64,000 nt of DNA. Origin: an uncultured Bacteroidales bacterium. GTDB lineage: Bacteria > Bacteroidota > Bacteroidia > Bacteroidales > P3. The notes below the pieces were generated by a model, which saw only the letters and a list, made by a program, of their open reading frames with translations, was not told the DNA's origin and searched no databases. Of this stretch, positions 1-8,652 are shown one piece after another; position 1 is the stretch's first letter, and every line of letters begins with the position of its first letter. The position numbers were made by a program, and so were the translations under genes. Where the stretch lies: the NCBI GenBank assembly GCA_900314725.1, contig OMWJ01000006.1, positions 1 through 64,000 on the forward strand. Direction: 5' to 3'.

Positions 1-79
1 GTTCCAGATGTTGTTTGAATCACCTTCCGTGAGGATGACGACGACAACCTTATCTCTATAGGCGTCTACAAGATTCATA
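1..79 (-). other. possible partial ORF at left edge
   Basis: An open minus-strand frame starts with ATG at 79 and runs off the left edge after 26 codons (begins MNLVDAYRDKVVVVILTEGD). An in-frame TGA lies upstream near 133. I recognise no family. The codons (GTC GTC GTC ATC CTC ACG) are richer in G+C than in the neighbouring genes, which could mean an unusual gene or a chance open frame. No TAnnTTTG promoter box was found directly upstream. Confidence 0.2.
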
Positions 80-167
80 TCCAAAAAATCCTCGCCTTTC
101 AAAATCAAAGAGAGTTTTTTATACGCAATGTATCAAAGTTCTGCTTTCTTTTAATTCATATGATATT

Positions 168-194
168 AAAAAAAAACTTGCCTTCACAGGCAAG
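168..194 (-). terminator. intrinsic terminator of the tRNA-Met transcript
   Basis: On the minus strand the sequence CTTGCC-TGTGAA-GGCAAG forms a 6-bp stem followed directly by nine T residues. It lies about 50 nt downstream of the tRNA 3' end, as expected for a monocistronic tRNA unit. Confidence 0.8.
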
Positions 195-245
195 TCCAAA
201 TATTTATTAACCAAAAACAAAATTAAGTTATGAGAACTCAATCTG

Positions 246-319
246 TAGCGGGGACGAGAATTGAACTCGTGACCTCCGGGTTATGAATCCGACGCTCTAA
301 CCAACTGAGCTACCCCGCC
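246..319 (-). tRNA. tRNA-Met (CAT anticodon), probably elongator
   Basis: The minus strand folds as a 74-nt cloverleaf. The acceptor stem pairs GGCGGGG with CCCCGCT (a G1-U72 wobble at the tip), the D-arm is GCTC/GAGC, the anticodon loop is TTCATAA with anticodon CAT, and the T-arm is ACGAG-TTCAATT-CTCGT. The base of the anticodon stem has an A31-C39 mismatch. CCA is not encoded; the sequence after A73 is CAG, so CCA must be added after transcription. The absence of the three G-C pairs that mark initiator tRNAs at the bottom of the anticodon stem favours elongator Met. A tRNA-Ile read through lysidine at the CAT anticodon cannot be fully excluded by eye. Confidence 0.9.
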
Positions 320-371
320 AAATTTGAATTAAGAACTATTTTGAGAGAAACCCTCCCCCTTAATTGTTTTG

Positions 372-402
372 CAAAATTATAAAAACTTTGTTTATTGACA
401 AA
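372..402 (-). promoter_or_regulatory. Bacteroidota promoter for tRNA-Met
   Basis: The minus strand has TTTG (399-402) then 19 nt then TAATTTTG (372-379), an exact match to the Bacteroidota -33/-7 consensus TTTG-N19-TAnnTTTG. Transcription would start near 365, about 45 nt before the tRNA 5' end. Confidence 0.8.
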
Positions 403-467
403 CTTTTTTCTGTTTTTTTGTTGTCTAAATTTTATATTTTGTTTCTAATATAATGATAGAAAACAGA

Positions 468-1385
468 TTACAAAACTTCTAAAATACGTGTAACCAAAGG
501 ATTTCTGACAATATCTTTGTTTGTTAGTTCTACAATGGCTATTCCTTTTATGCTTTTTAATTTCTCAGTAACAGGTATCAAACCAGAAGGCTGTTTATTT
601 GGTAAGTCTGTTTGAGTAGGGTCTCCTGTTATTATGAATTTTGAATAGTTTCCCATACGAGTGAGGAACATTTTTATTTGGCCGATTGTAGCATTCTGTG
701 CTTCATCAAGGATAGCGAAAGAATTTTCAAGTGTTCTTCCACGCATAAAAGCTAAAGGAGCGATTTCAATGATGTGATGTTCTATGTAGTCGTTCAGTTT
801 GCCTTCTCCAAGCATATCTCTTAACGCATCATAGAGAGGTTGCAGGTAGGGGTCAAGCTTTTCTTTCATATCTCCTGGAAGAAAGCCGAGATTTTCACCA
901 GCCTCTACAGCAGGACGAGTAAGGATGATACGTTTCACTCTTTTTTCTCTTAGATATTTGACAGCCAAAGCGACAGCAGTATAAGTCTTTCCACTACCGG
1001 CAGGACCTATAGCGAAAAGCATATCATTCTTTTCTATCTCTTCAACCATCTTCTGTTGGTTGATTGTGCGGGCTTTTATCGCCAAGCCCTTGTTGCCGTA
1101 TAGTAGGATGTTGTTTTCGTTGTTTTGCAGGTCTTCGTCTTTATAGGCAGACATTATCAGGTTTTCGTCTAATATATGTTCTTTCCTATATACTTTCATT
1201 AGGCGTTCAAAGAACTTAGTAAAGCTTTGAATCTCCTTTTCTGAGCCGTGAATAGTCAAGTTTTCTGCCCTTACTGTCATAGTTAGCATTGGGTAGAGCA
1301 GGGTTATGAATTTTAGATTCTTTTCTCCCACACCAAAAAACTCGGTCTGGTTTATGTGCTTTATGTTGAATATCTTTTCTTCCAC
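468..1385 (-). CDS. phoH: PhoH-like ATPase
   Basis: Cytoplasmic PhoH/YbeZ-family P-loop ATPase, 305 aa, a family linked to RNA metabolism and ribosome maturation together with YbeY. The Walker A motif GPAGSGKT is at residues 127-134 and a Walker B-like FAILDEAQNA lies near 223-232. The conserved PAVEAGENLGFLPGD and ITGDPTQTDLP segments are also present. Residues 1-100 form the usual N-terminal RNA-binding-like region. The start is GTG at 1385, sharing one base with the TAG stop of the upstream PorE-like gene (TAGTG), which suggests translational coupling. It is the last gene of a CDF exporter / PorE-like / phoH run. ybeY is not in view. Family assignment is secure; the exact role is not settled in this phylum. 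Confidence 0.95.
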   Translation of the reverse strand: MEEKIFNIKHINQTEFFGVGEKNLKFITLLYPMLTMTVRAENLTIHGSEKEIQSFTKFFERLMKVYRKEHILDENLIMSAYKDEDLQNNENNILLYGNKGLAIKARTINQQKMVEEIEKNDMLFAIGPAGSGKTYTAVALAVKYLREKRVKRIILTRPAVEAGENLGFLPGDMKEKLDPYLQPLYDALRDMLGEGKLNDYIEHHIIEIAPLAFMRGRTLENSFAILDEAQNATIGQIKMFLTRMGNYSKFIITGDPTQTDLPNKQPSGLIPVTEKLKSIKGIAIVELTNKDIVRNPLVTRILEVL

Positions 1386-3289
1386 TATTTTATTATTTTA
1401 AATTCTGTTCTGCGGTTTTGTTGTCTTCCTTCTTCTGTTGTGTTGTCAGCAATAGGTTTGGTTTTTCCATAACCTTTTGCAACTATTCTTTGACTGTCTA
1501 TGCCATTGTTAGTCAGCCAAAGTTTCACATTTTTTGCTCTGTTTTCGGAAAGAGTAAGGTTGTAGTCATCTTTTCCTACGTTGTCGGTATGCCCTGAAAT
1601 CTCTATTCTTATGTTAGGATTTCTTTGCATAAGTTCAAGCAAGGTCTGAAGTTCTGCATTGCTTTCTTGTTTAAGTTCAAAAGAATTGGTCTCAAAAAAT
1701 ATATTCTTCAAGACAACGCTTTGTCCTTCTTTAATAGCTTGCAAAGTAATGTCTTCCTCTATTGTAGAAATGCTATCATTTATTTCTTTTAAGGAAAAAT
1801 TCTCAGAGTAAAAAAGATAACCCTCGCAAGTTACGTTCATAGCATATTCTTCTCCAATAGGTAGAGCTAAGAGATATTTGTCATTTGTTTTGTCTGAGGT
1901 TGTGGAAGCTATGATACGGTTGGTTTTAAGGTTCTTTATTTCCAAAAGAGCTTGGTTGCCTTTGCGAAAATCATCGTAAAGAATTTTTCCTTTCAGAGTT
2001 ATAACTTTAGTAGGTTGAGCTTGTTTGTATAAGTTAAAGAAATAAATGTCGGTATTTCCGAAGTTTTCTTCTAAAGCATTACTTGCATAAAAAGCTATAG
2101 AACCCTCACTATTAACAAAGAAACATGTTTCATCAGCATCGGTGTTGATAGGATAGCCGATGTTGATAGGAGAAGAGAATTTGCCGTTTTCTATTTTGGA
2201 ATAAAAGATGTCTTGTCCCCCCATCCCTATATGACCATCAGAAGAGAAGTAAAGCGTAGTATTTGACGGATGAATAAAAGGAGATATTTCGTTTTCGGAG
2301 GTGTTTATCTTTTCTCCTAAGTTTTTTGCCTTAGTCCATGTGCCATCTTTCCTTAAATAAGAATAGTATATATCACTTTTACCAAAGCCACCTTCTCTGT
2401 TGGAAACAAAGAAAAGAGTCCTCCCATCTGAAGCAATAGACGGTTGAGAATCCCAAGCAGGTGAATTTACATTTTCTCCTAAGTTTTTTGGTTTAGACCA
2501 AGCATTGCCATTGCGTTCTGAGACATATATATCACAAGAACCAAATCCATCGGAAGCATTACATTTAGCAAAATACAGAAAACGACCATCAGGACTTATG
2601 CTTGCTGCTCCCTCATTGTCCTCACTATTAAGAGGAGGAGGAAGTTTTGTTTTTAAGGAAACAGAAAAGTTATCCGCATTCAAAGAAGACACATCGGCAG
2701 AATAAAAGTCTTCGTTGTTGTCTTTTCTTTCAGTAAAGTAGAGCTTATTATCCATTGTCAGAGTTGGCAGGTATTGATAATTAGAATCGTTTATGTTTTT
2801 TCCGATATTCTTTGGCTGAAACTCAACCGGATTTTCCAAAGCGTGTAAGATAAAATCTATGTTTTTAACTTCTTTTTCGCTTTCTTCTTTTCTCAATCTA
2901 TACTTTGGCTTCTTTTGGTTCTGTATGTAATAATTAAAATATTCTTTGGCCTTAGAGTATTCTTTGTTTTGCTTTTTTATTATACCTAACCGATAAAAAG
3001 AATTCAAGTCATAGTCTTTGTCAATCTGGATACTTTTTTCATAAAACAGACATGCGTTGTTGTAATCTTCTTTTGAATAATACACTTGACCTAAAGCAGC
3101 AAAGGCAGGTGCATAGTCAGGATATTGCTTGGTAATATCAAGCAGGGTGGATATACATTTATCTTCTTTTTCTTGATTAAGATAATTCAAGGCTTTGGTC
3201 ATAAGTTTATCTGCCTTGTCATTTTTCTGACAAAACACAGACAGAGCAGATAGGATACATAATATATAGATAAAAGTCTTTTTTACCAT
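1385..3289 (-). CDS. PorE-like TPR / PD40 propeller / OmpA-C envelope protein
   Basis: Exported envelope protein of about 634 aa. Domains in order: signal peptide ending ..SVFC-Q; TPR repeats (about 25-140); PD40/WD40-like propeller blades (about 170-420, repeated SPDGRFLYFA- and SDGRTLFFVS-type motifs); a carboxypeptidase-regulatory-like beta domain (about 430-510); and an OmpA C-terminal peptidoglycan-binding domain with GHTDNVGKDDYNLTLSENRA. This is the architecture of Porphyromonas gingivalis PorE, a T9SS accessory protein that ties the machine to peptidoglycan. The order is seen; the T9SS role is inferred, since Bacteroidota carry paralogues of this shape. I start at ATG 3289: a longer open frame to 3352 would bury the signal peptide and run into the upstream CDF gene. 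The residue before Cys is Phe, so it does not look like a lipoprotein. It is translationally coupled to phoH. Confidence 0.85.
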   Translation of the reverse strand: MVKKTFIYILCILSALSVFCQKNDKADKLMTKALNYLNQEKEDKCISTLLDITKQYPDYAPAFAALGQVYYSKEDYNNACLFYEKSIQIDKDYDLNSFYRLGIIKKQNKEYSKAKEYFNYYIQNQKKPKYRLRKEESEKEVKNIDFILHALENPVEFQPKNIGKNINDSNYQYLPTLTMDNKLYFTERKDNNEDFYSADVSSLNADNFSVSLKTKLPPPLNSEDNEGAASISPDGRFLYFAKCNASDGFGSCDIYVSERNGNAWSKPKNLGENVNSPAWDSQPSIASDGRTLFFVSNREGGFGKSDIYYSYLRKDGTWTKAKNLGEKINTSENEISPFIHPSNTTLYFSSDGHIGMGGQDIFYSKIENGKFSSPINIGYPINTDADETCFFVNSEGSIAFYASNALEENFGNTDIYFFNLYKQAQPTKVITLKGKILYDDFRKGNQALLEIKNLKTNRIIASTTSDKTNDKYLLALPIGEEYAMNVTCEGYLFYSENFSLKEINDSISTIEEDITLQAIKEGQSVVLKNIFFETNSFELKQESNAELQTLLELMQRNPNIRIEISGHTDNVGKDDYNLTLSENRAKNVKLWLTNNGIDSQRIVAKGYGKTKPIADNTTEEGRQQNRRTEFKIIK

Positions 3290-3299
3290 TATTTGTTTT

Positions 3300-4214
3300 T
3301 TATTCTTTAATGAGCAGGTTATGTTCTTCGCAATGGCAGAAAGTGTTTTCAAACTCCAAAGTGCTATGAGTTATATTCTCATGTTCTAATCTGTGTTTTA
3401 TTTCGTGCTTTATTTCTTCCATATCTTCAATGTTATCCACAACTATATGAGCAGTCAGTGCGTTTTCTCTTGTACTTATAGCCCAAATATGAAGATGATG
3501 AACTTCTTTTACTCCTTCTGTCTGTGAAATAGTGTCTGCAATATGATTGAAATCTATTCCTGCAGGAACTCCGTCAATAGAAAGACGTACGCTTTTGTTT
3601 AATAAATCCCAAGTAGCAGCAATGATTATAACAGCAACAACTATTCCTATTATTCCATCTATTATATACCAGCCAGTAAGAGTTATTATTATACCGCTTA
3701 GAACAACTCCTATGCTTACTAAAGCATCTGCTGCCATGTGAAGATAAGCTCCTTTTACGTTAAGATCTTTTTCTTTGTCTTTTACAAACAACCATGCTGT
3801 TATTCCATTTATAACAACGCCGATGCCAGCTGTGATACTTATCACTCCACCTTTTATTTCTATAGGGTTAAGCATTTTTTCTACACTCTCATATACAATG
3901 AATATTACTGCAACAAACAAAATGATTGCATTTATCAATGAAACCAAAATACTTGTCTTTTTGTAGCCGTACGTAAATTTTTTATTGCTGGATACTTTTG
4001 TTAGACTATAAGCAAGCAGAGCCAAGACTAAAGAGACAACATCGGTAAGGTTGTGTCCTGCATCTGAAACAAGACCGATAGAATTATAGACTAAGCCAAG
4101 TATAAATTCAACAACAAGGAAAAGGCTGTTGAGAATTATTCCTATGATAAAGGCTGAACTCAGTGATTCTATTTGAGTAGAATGATGGTGATGATGTTCG
4201 TGATTGTGAGACAT
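3300..4214 (-). CDS. cation diffusion facilitator (Zn/Cd exporter, CzcD/ZitB type)
   Basis: Inner-membrane proton-coupled divalent metal exporter, 304 aa. It has a His-rich N-terminus (HNHEHHHHH), six predicted membrane segments and a C-terminal cytoplasmic metallochaperone-like domain. The transport site shows the paired HxxxD motifs DAGHNLTD in TM2 and HMAAD in TM5, the pattern of Zn/Cd-type members. The start codon is ATG at 4214. The stop lies 10 nt before the PorE-like start, so the two are probably cotranscribed. A -7 promoter box lies at 4248-4255. No metal-responsive regulator gene is adjacent. Confidence 0.93.
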   Translation of the reverse strand: MSHNHEHHHHHSTQIESLSSAFIIGIILNSLFLVVEFILGLVYNSIGLVSDAGHNLTDVVSLVLALLAYSLTKVSSNKKFTYGYKKTSILVSLINAIILFVAVIFIVYESVEKMLNPIEIKGGVISITAGIGVVINGITAWLFVKDKEKDLNVKGAYLHMAADALVSIGVVLSGIIITLTGWYIIDGIIGIVVAVIIIAATWDLLNKSVRLSIDGVPAGIDFNHIADTISQTEGVKEVHHLHIWAISTRENALTAHIVVDNIEDMEEIKHEIKHRLEHENITHSTLEFENTFCHCEEHNLLIKE

Positions 4215-4247
4215 AATGTTATTGTTTTTATTGTTTTATATTGTTGG

Positions 4248-4255
4248 CAAAATTA
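4248..4255 (-). promoter_or_regulatory. -7 promoter box for the CDF / PorE-like / phoH run
   Basis: The minus strand reads TAATTTTG here, matching TAnnTTTG, 33 nt upstream of the CDF start. No clear -33 TTTG was seen. Confidence 0.55.
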
Positions 4256-4346
4256 ATATATTTTTTTAGACATTAATATTTTATTATAGAGTATTTTCTT
4301 TGCAAAACGAAAAATACTTATATGTAGGTATGTGTAGAAAAAAGTG

Positions 4347-4354
4347 TAATTTTG
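4347..4354 (+). promoter_or_regulatory. -7 promoter box for uvrA
   Basis: TAATTTTG matches the Bacteroidota -7 consensus and lies 40 nt upstream of the uvrA ATG. With the box at 4248-4255 it makes this a divergent promoter region. An AAAGGGG stretch just before the ATG could act as a ribosome binding site. Confidence 0.6.
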
Positions 4355-4394
4355 CAGTCTATTTGATTCATATTTCGCAAAGGGGATTATAGCA

Positions 4395-7172
4395 ATGGAA
4401 AAGTATATTGTCATAAAAGGAGTTAAGGTAAATAATCTTAAAAATATTGATGTCAAAATTCCACAAAATAGCCTGACTGTCATAACAGGAGTTAGTGGAA
4501 GTGGAAAAAGTTCTTTGGCTTTTGACACTCTTTTTGCAGAAGGGCAAAGAAGATATATTGAAAGTCTGTCTTCGTACGCTCGTCAGTTTATAGGAAGAAT
4601 GCCAAAGCCAGAGGTAGAAAAAATAGAAGGCTTACCTCCTGCTATAGCCGTACATCAAAGAACAATCAACCGTAATCCTCGTTCTACTGTTGGAACAATG
4701 ACGGAAATATATGAGTATCTTAAAATGCTCTATACAAAAATAGGCAAAACCTATTCTCCAATCTCAGGCAAGGAAGTGAAAAGGGACTCTGTTGCGAATG
4801 TTGTTGATGTTATTCTATCTGACTATAAAGATAAAAAGATATATATTCTTTGTCCATTAAATCCTAATAAAGAAGATTTAAGAAAACGTTTGGAAGTTTT
4901 GTTTCAAATAGGCTACACTCGTATATTTTTTCAAGGAGATATTTTGCAGATAGAGGAAGTTTTGCAACAAAAGACAATCTCCAAAACTTATGATAAAGCT
5001 TTTTTGCTTGTAGATAGACTATCCGTAAAAGGAGAAGAAGAAACGCTGAGAGTACGTGTTGCTGAAAGTGTTCATACAGCTTTCAATGAATCAGAAGGGT
5101 CTTGTGTTGTCTGGTCGGAAAACAAGACTGAAAGTTTTTCTAATCGTTTTGAAAGAGACGGAATGGAGTTTGTCAAGCCAACAGAAAACTTTTTCTCTTT
5201 CAATAATAAATATGGTGCTTGTCCAAACTGTGATGGTTTAGGATATGTTGAAGGAATAAGTGAAGACCTCGTCATTACCAAACCTTATCTCTCGGTTTTT
5301 GAAGATGTAGTCAATTGTTGGAAAGGTGCAGTTATGTCTCATTTCAAACAAGACTTCATCAATAAATCATACAAGAAGTTTCCTATTCATAAACCATACA
5401 ACGAATTATCTGAAGAACAAAAGGATTTGCTTTGGAACGGCGATGGCAAGAATATTATCGGTATTAATCAGTTCTTTGACTTAGTAAAGAAAGAATCTTA
5501 TAAGATTCAATATCGTGTGCTTTTGTCAAGATACAGAGGAAAAACAATTTGTCCAGACTGTAAGGGAACAAGGCTGAGAAAAGATGTTAGTTACGTAAAG
5601 ATAAATGGAAAATCTCTTATTGATATATTAAATATGCCTGTTGAGGAAGTTGTAGAATTTTTTGGCAGTCTTCAACTCAATGAAACCGAAGCAAAAGCAT
5701 CAGAACGTTTGCTAAAAGAAATAAAAACACGACTAAATTATTTGTTAAAAGTTGGTCTTGGCTATCTTACTCTTTCAAGAGAGGCTAACACTCTTTCAGG
5801 CGGAGAAGCACAGAGAATAGTTCTTTCCACAAGCATAGGTTCTCCTTTGGTAGGTTCAATGTATATCTTAGACGAACCTACAATAGGATTACACACCATA
5901 GATACTAATAATCTGATACAAGTTCTGAAAGACCTAAGAGATGAAGGAAATACCGTTATTGTTGTAGAACATGATCAAGAGGTAATTAAAAATGCGGATT
6001 ACATTATTGACATAGGTCCTTTGGCAGGAAGAAATGGAGGAGAACTTGTTTTTGCTGGCAAAGAAAAAGATTTATTAAAAGACAAAAAATCTCTTACAGC
6101 TCAGTATTTAAGAAACGAAAAGACAATACCACTACCTATTTCTTACAGAAAGAGTAAAGAATACTTGCAGATAGATGATATATTTGAAAATAATCTAAAA
6201 GGTGTAAGTCTAAAAATTCCTTTAAATATAAAAGTAGTTGTCTGCGGTGTCTCTGGTTCAGGAAAAAGTACGTTAATAAACAAAGTCTTGGTAAATGCTT
6301 TAAAGATGTATTTTGACGAACCTGTAGAAAAATTTCCAAAATGTTCAGAAATAAAAGGCTCTCTTTCTATTATAAAAGATATACAATTAGTAGATCAGAA
6401 CTCTATTGGTCGTTCTTCAAGAAGTAATCCTGCTCTTTATACTGGAGTTTTTGATGATATAAGGACTTTGTTTGCCAACCAGCAGTTAGCAAAAGCAAGA
6501 AAGATAAAACCGGGTTATTTTTCTTTCAACGTTGATGGAGGTGGAAGATGTGAAGCTTGTAAGGGAGATGGAACAATAGAAGTGAAAATGCAGTTTATGG
6601 CAGATGTTAGCCTACAATGCGAAGAATGTCATGGCAAAAGATATAAACAGGAAGCCTTAGAAATAAAATACAAAGGCAAGACAATTGCGGATGTTTTGGA
6701 AATGAGTGTTGATCAAGCCTATGACTTTTTTGATGACAAAAAAGATAGTTGTGTTCAAAGAATTAATTATGTTTTACAGATATTAAGACAAGTTGGGTTA
6801 GGCTATCTTACATTAGGACAATCGCTTTCCACTCTTTCGGGCGGAGAAGCACAGAGAATAAAGCTTGCAACCTACTTGCAAAAAGGCAAAAGCCTTAAAC
6901 CAACGCTGTTTGTCTTTGATGAACCAACAACAGGTCTGCATTTGGACGATATAAACAAGTTGAATGAATGCTTTGATGCCTTGATTAACAACAATCATTC
7001 TGTTGTCATAATAGAGCATCACTTAGATATAATCAAAACAGCAGATTGGCTGATAGAATTAGGAGAAGGTGGTGGAAAACATGGAGGAAAAATCATCTTC
7101 ACAGGAACTCCTAAGGAACTGATAAAGCAAAATAATACTCCAACTTCTAAGTTTTTGAAAGAAAAAATGTAG
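4395..7172 (+). CDS. uvrA: excinuclease ABC subunit A (UvrA)
   Basis: Damage-recognition ATPase of nucleotide excision repair, 925 aa, cytoplasmic. There are two ABC ATPase modules: Walker A GVSGSGKSS at 32-40 with signature LSGGEAQRIVLS, and GVSGSGKSTL in the second half with LSGGEAQRIKLA and FDEPTTGLH. Zinc-binding pairs CPNC and CPDC lie in the first half and CEAC and CEEC in the second. The segment between the first Walker A and the first zinc module, corresponding to the UvrB-binding region, is present and full length, so this is not a UvrA2 lacking that domain. Bacteroidota often carry two uvrA genes and I cannot tell which paralogue this is. It is transcribed alone from 4347-4354. Confidence 0.93.
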   Translation: MEKYIVIKGVKVNNLKNIDVKIPQNSLTVITGVSGSGKSSLAFDTLFAEGQRRYIESLSSYARQFIGRMPKPEVEKIEGLPPAIAVHQRTINRNPRSTVGTMTEIYEYLKMLYTKIGKTYSPISGKEVKRDSVANVVDVILSDYKDKKIYILCPLNPNKEDLRKRLEVLFQIGYTRIFFQGDILQIEEVLQQKTISKTYDKAFLLVDRLSVKGEEETLRVRVAESVHTAFNESEGSCVVWSENKTESFSNRFERDGMEFVKPTENFFSFNNKYGACPNCDGLGYVEGISEDLVITKPYLSVFEDVVNCWKGAVMSHFKQDFINKSYKKFPIHKPYNELSEEQKDLLWNGDGKNIIGINQFFDLVKKESYKIQYRVLLSRYRGKTICPDCKGTRLRKDVSYVKINGKSLIDILNMPVEEVVEFFGSLQLNETEAKASERLLKEIKTRLNYLLKVGLGYLTLSREANTLSGGEAQRIVLSTSIGSPLVGSMYILDEPTIGLHTIDTNNLIQVLKDLRDEGNTVIVVEHDQEVIKNADYIIDIGPLAGRNGGELVFAGKEKDLLKDKKSLTAQYLRNEKTIPLPISYRKSKEYLQIDDIFENNLKGVSLKIPLNIKVVVCGVSGSGKSTLINKVLVNALKMYFDEPVEKFPKCSEIKGSLSIIKDIQLVDQNSIGRSSRSNPALYTGVFDDIRTLFANQQLAKARKIKPGYFSFNVDGGGRCEACKGDGTIEVKMQFMADVSLQCEECHGKRYKQEALEIKYKGKTIADVLEMSVDQAYDFFDDKKDSCVQRINYVLQILRQVGLGYLTLGQSLSTLSGGEAQRIKLATYLQKGKSLKPTLFVFDEPTTGLHLDDINKLNECFDALINNNHSVVIIEHHLDIIKTADWLIELGEGGGKHGGKIIFTGTPKELIKQNNTPTSKFLKEKM

Positions 7173-7202
7173 TTATTTTTATTGTCGTAATAAAATTTAT
7201 AC

Positions 7203-7210
7203 TACTTTTG
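7203..7210 (+). promoter_or_regulatory. promoter for manC
   Basis: TACTTTTG (-7) is preceded by ATTG at 7181-7184 with an 18-nt gap, close to the Bacteroidota TTTG-N19-TAnnTTTG arrangement. It lies 33 nt before the manC ATG. Confidence 0.6.
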
Positions 7211-7243
7211 TAATTTGAATAGCACAAATAAAAAAGAATAATC

Positions 7244-8335
7244 ATGAACAAAGATAATTACTGCATCATAATGGCTGGAGGCGTAGGCAGCAGATTTTGG
7301 CCTATGAGCAGATTAAAAAAACCTAAGCAATTCTTGGATGTATTGGGTATTGGGGAAAGCCTAATACAGATGACATATAGAAGAATACAGAAAATATGTC
7401 CTCAAGAGAATATCTATATAGTAACAAGTGAGATATACAAAAACCTTGTCAAAGAACAATTACAAGGAATTAATGAGAACAACATAGTAACTGAGCCTGC
7501 AAGAAGGAACACTGCTCCTTGTATAACCTATGCTAACTTCAAGATAGGTGCTATTAATGAGAATGCAAACATCATTGTTGCAGCATCAGACCACCTTATC
7601 TTAAATGAAGATGAGTTTGTTAAAACGGTGAATAAAGCCCTTGAGGTTACAAAGGAAAGCGATGTGCTGGTAACTCTTGGAATAAAACCTTCTTATCCAA
7701 ACACAGGCTACGGTTATATTCAGTTTGACAACAATGACTTTATTCCAAAAGACAGGGATATAAAAAAGGTGAAAATATTTACAGAAAAGCCAGACTTAGA
7801 AATGGCTAAAAAGTTTATAGAAAGTGGTGATTTCCTTTGGAATTCAGGTATTTTTGTCTGGTCGTTGAAGTCTATCAACAAAGCGTTAAGCCAATACTTG
7901 CCAGAAGTTTATAATATATTCCTAAAAGGTCAGGACTACTACAACACAGACAAGGAAGACTCATTCATAAACGAAGCCTATACATCTTGTCCTGCAATTT
8001 CTATTGACTACGGTGTTATGGAAAAAGCCGGAAACGTCTATGTTATTCCTTCAGACTTTGGTTGGAGTGATGTCGGCACTTGGAAAGCTTTGTATAACGT
8101 AAGGGAAAAGGATGAAAATTCCAATACCATTATAGGAAAGAACGTAATGGTGTATGACACCAAGAACTCTATTGTCAATGTACCAAAAGATAAACTTGTG
8201 GTTCTGCAAGGTTTGGACGGATATATTGTCGTGGAGTCGGAAGGAGTCCTTATGATTTGCAAAAAAGAGGAAGAACAGCGTGTAAAACAGTTTATTACAG
8301 ATATTGAAGTTCAAAAAGGAATAGAGTATCTGTAA
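7244..8335 (+). CDS. manC: mannose-1-phosphate guanylyltransferase
   Basis: Cytoplasmic nucleotidyltransferase making GDP-mannose from mannose-1-phosphate and GTP, for glycan and surface polysaccharide synthesis. It has 363 aa. The N-terminal pyrophosphorylase signature GGVGSRFWPMSR is at about residues 12-23, followed by KPKQFLD, the sugar-binding FTEKPD and NSGIFVW motifs, and SDFGWSDVGTW near the C-terminus. The length matches the single-domain form without a fused phosphomannose isomerase. No polysaccharide cluster or pmm is adjacent. The gene is flanked downstream by repeat R1, which probably provides its terminator. Confidence 0.94.
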   Translation: MNKDNYCIIMAGGVGSRFWPMSRLKKPKQFLDVLGIGESLIQMTYRRIQKICPQENIYIVTSEIYKNLVKEQLQGINENNIVTEPARRNTAPCITYANFKIGAINENANIIVAASDHLILNEDEFVKTVNKALEVTKESDVLVTLGIKPSYPNTGYGYIQFDNNDFIPKDRDIKKVKIFTEKPDLEMAKKFIESGDFLWNSGIFVWSLKSINKALSQYLPEVYNIFLKGQDYYNTDKEDSFINEAYTSCPAISIDYGVMEKAGNVYVIPSDFGWSDVGTWKALYNVREKDENSNTIIGKNVMVYDTKNSIVNVPKDKLVVLQGLDGYIVVESEGVLMICKKEEEQRVKQFITDIEVQKGIEYL

Positions 8336-8652
8336 AATCCTTAAAATCAAGATAAAATAAAACAGAAAAAAGACTTGATGTTTATGTGCAAAAGATCAAG
8401 TCTTTTTTCAAAAAGTCTTGATTCTAATTTAAAAAGATCAACTCTTTTTTTTCTGGAGTCTTAGTCTTTTTTCAAGAAGGTGATTTATCTTGATTTTTAA
8501 ACCTTATTTTGCGAAAAATAGAGCAAATTTTCCTTACAAAAGACTTTAATGTGGCTATTTTTTATGTAAATAAAATTTAAAAATACCTGAATTGTAAAAT
8601 AAATTATGTGATATTTACGTTATACTTTTTGACTTCAATATAAAAAAACACA
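8336..8652. other. intergenic region manC-asnS
   Basis: This 317-nt gap holds repeat R1 (8366-8476) followed by about 175 nt of AT-rich DNA with no credible ORF or RNA gene. A weak promoter-like TATACTTTTTG lies about 20 nt before the asnS start, with one extra base relative to TAnnTTTG. Confidence 0.6.
8366..8476 (+). repeat. intergenic repeat R1 (GASTTG family)
   Basis: The copy begins with a perfect 14-bp inverted repeat, AAAAAAGACTTGAT (8366-8379) and ATCAAGTCTTTTTT (8395-8408), with a 15-nt loop. It ends in a T-run, so it should work as a terminator for manC. It continues with more family words: GTCTTGATTC, GATCAACTCTTTTTTTT and CTTAGTCTTTTTTC. The loop begins with GTTTATGTGC, matching the segment after CTTGAT in the other copies. 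Confidence 0.75.

Noticed and set aside
3290-3352. N-terminal extension of the PorE-like protein
   Set aside because: It would overlap the upstream CDF gene and place 21 residues before a clean signal peptide beginning at ATG 3289.
8366-8408. R1 as an ordinary terminator only
   Set aside because: Its arms and loop share words with five other intergenic loci, so it is listed as a member of the repeat family even though it can also terminate manC.
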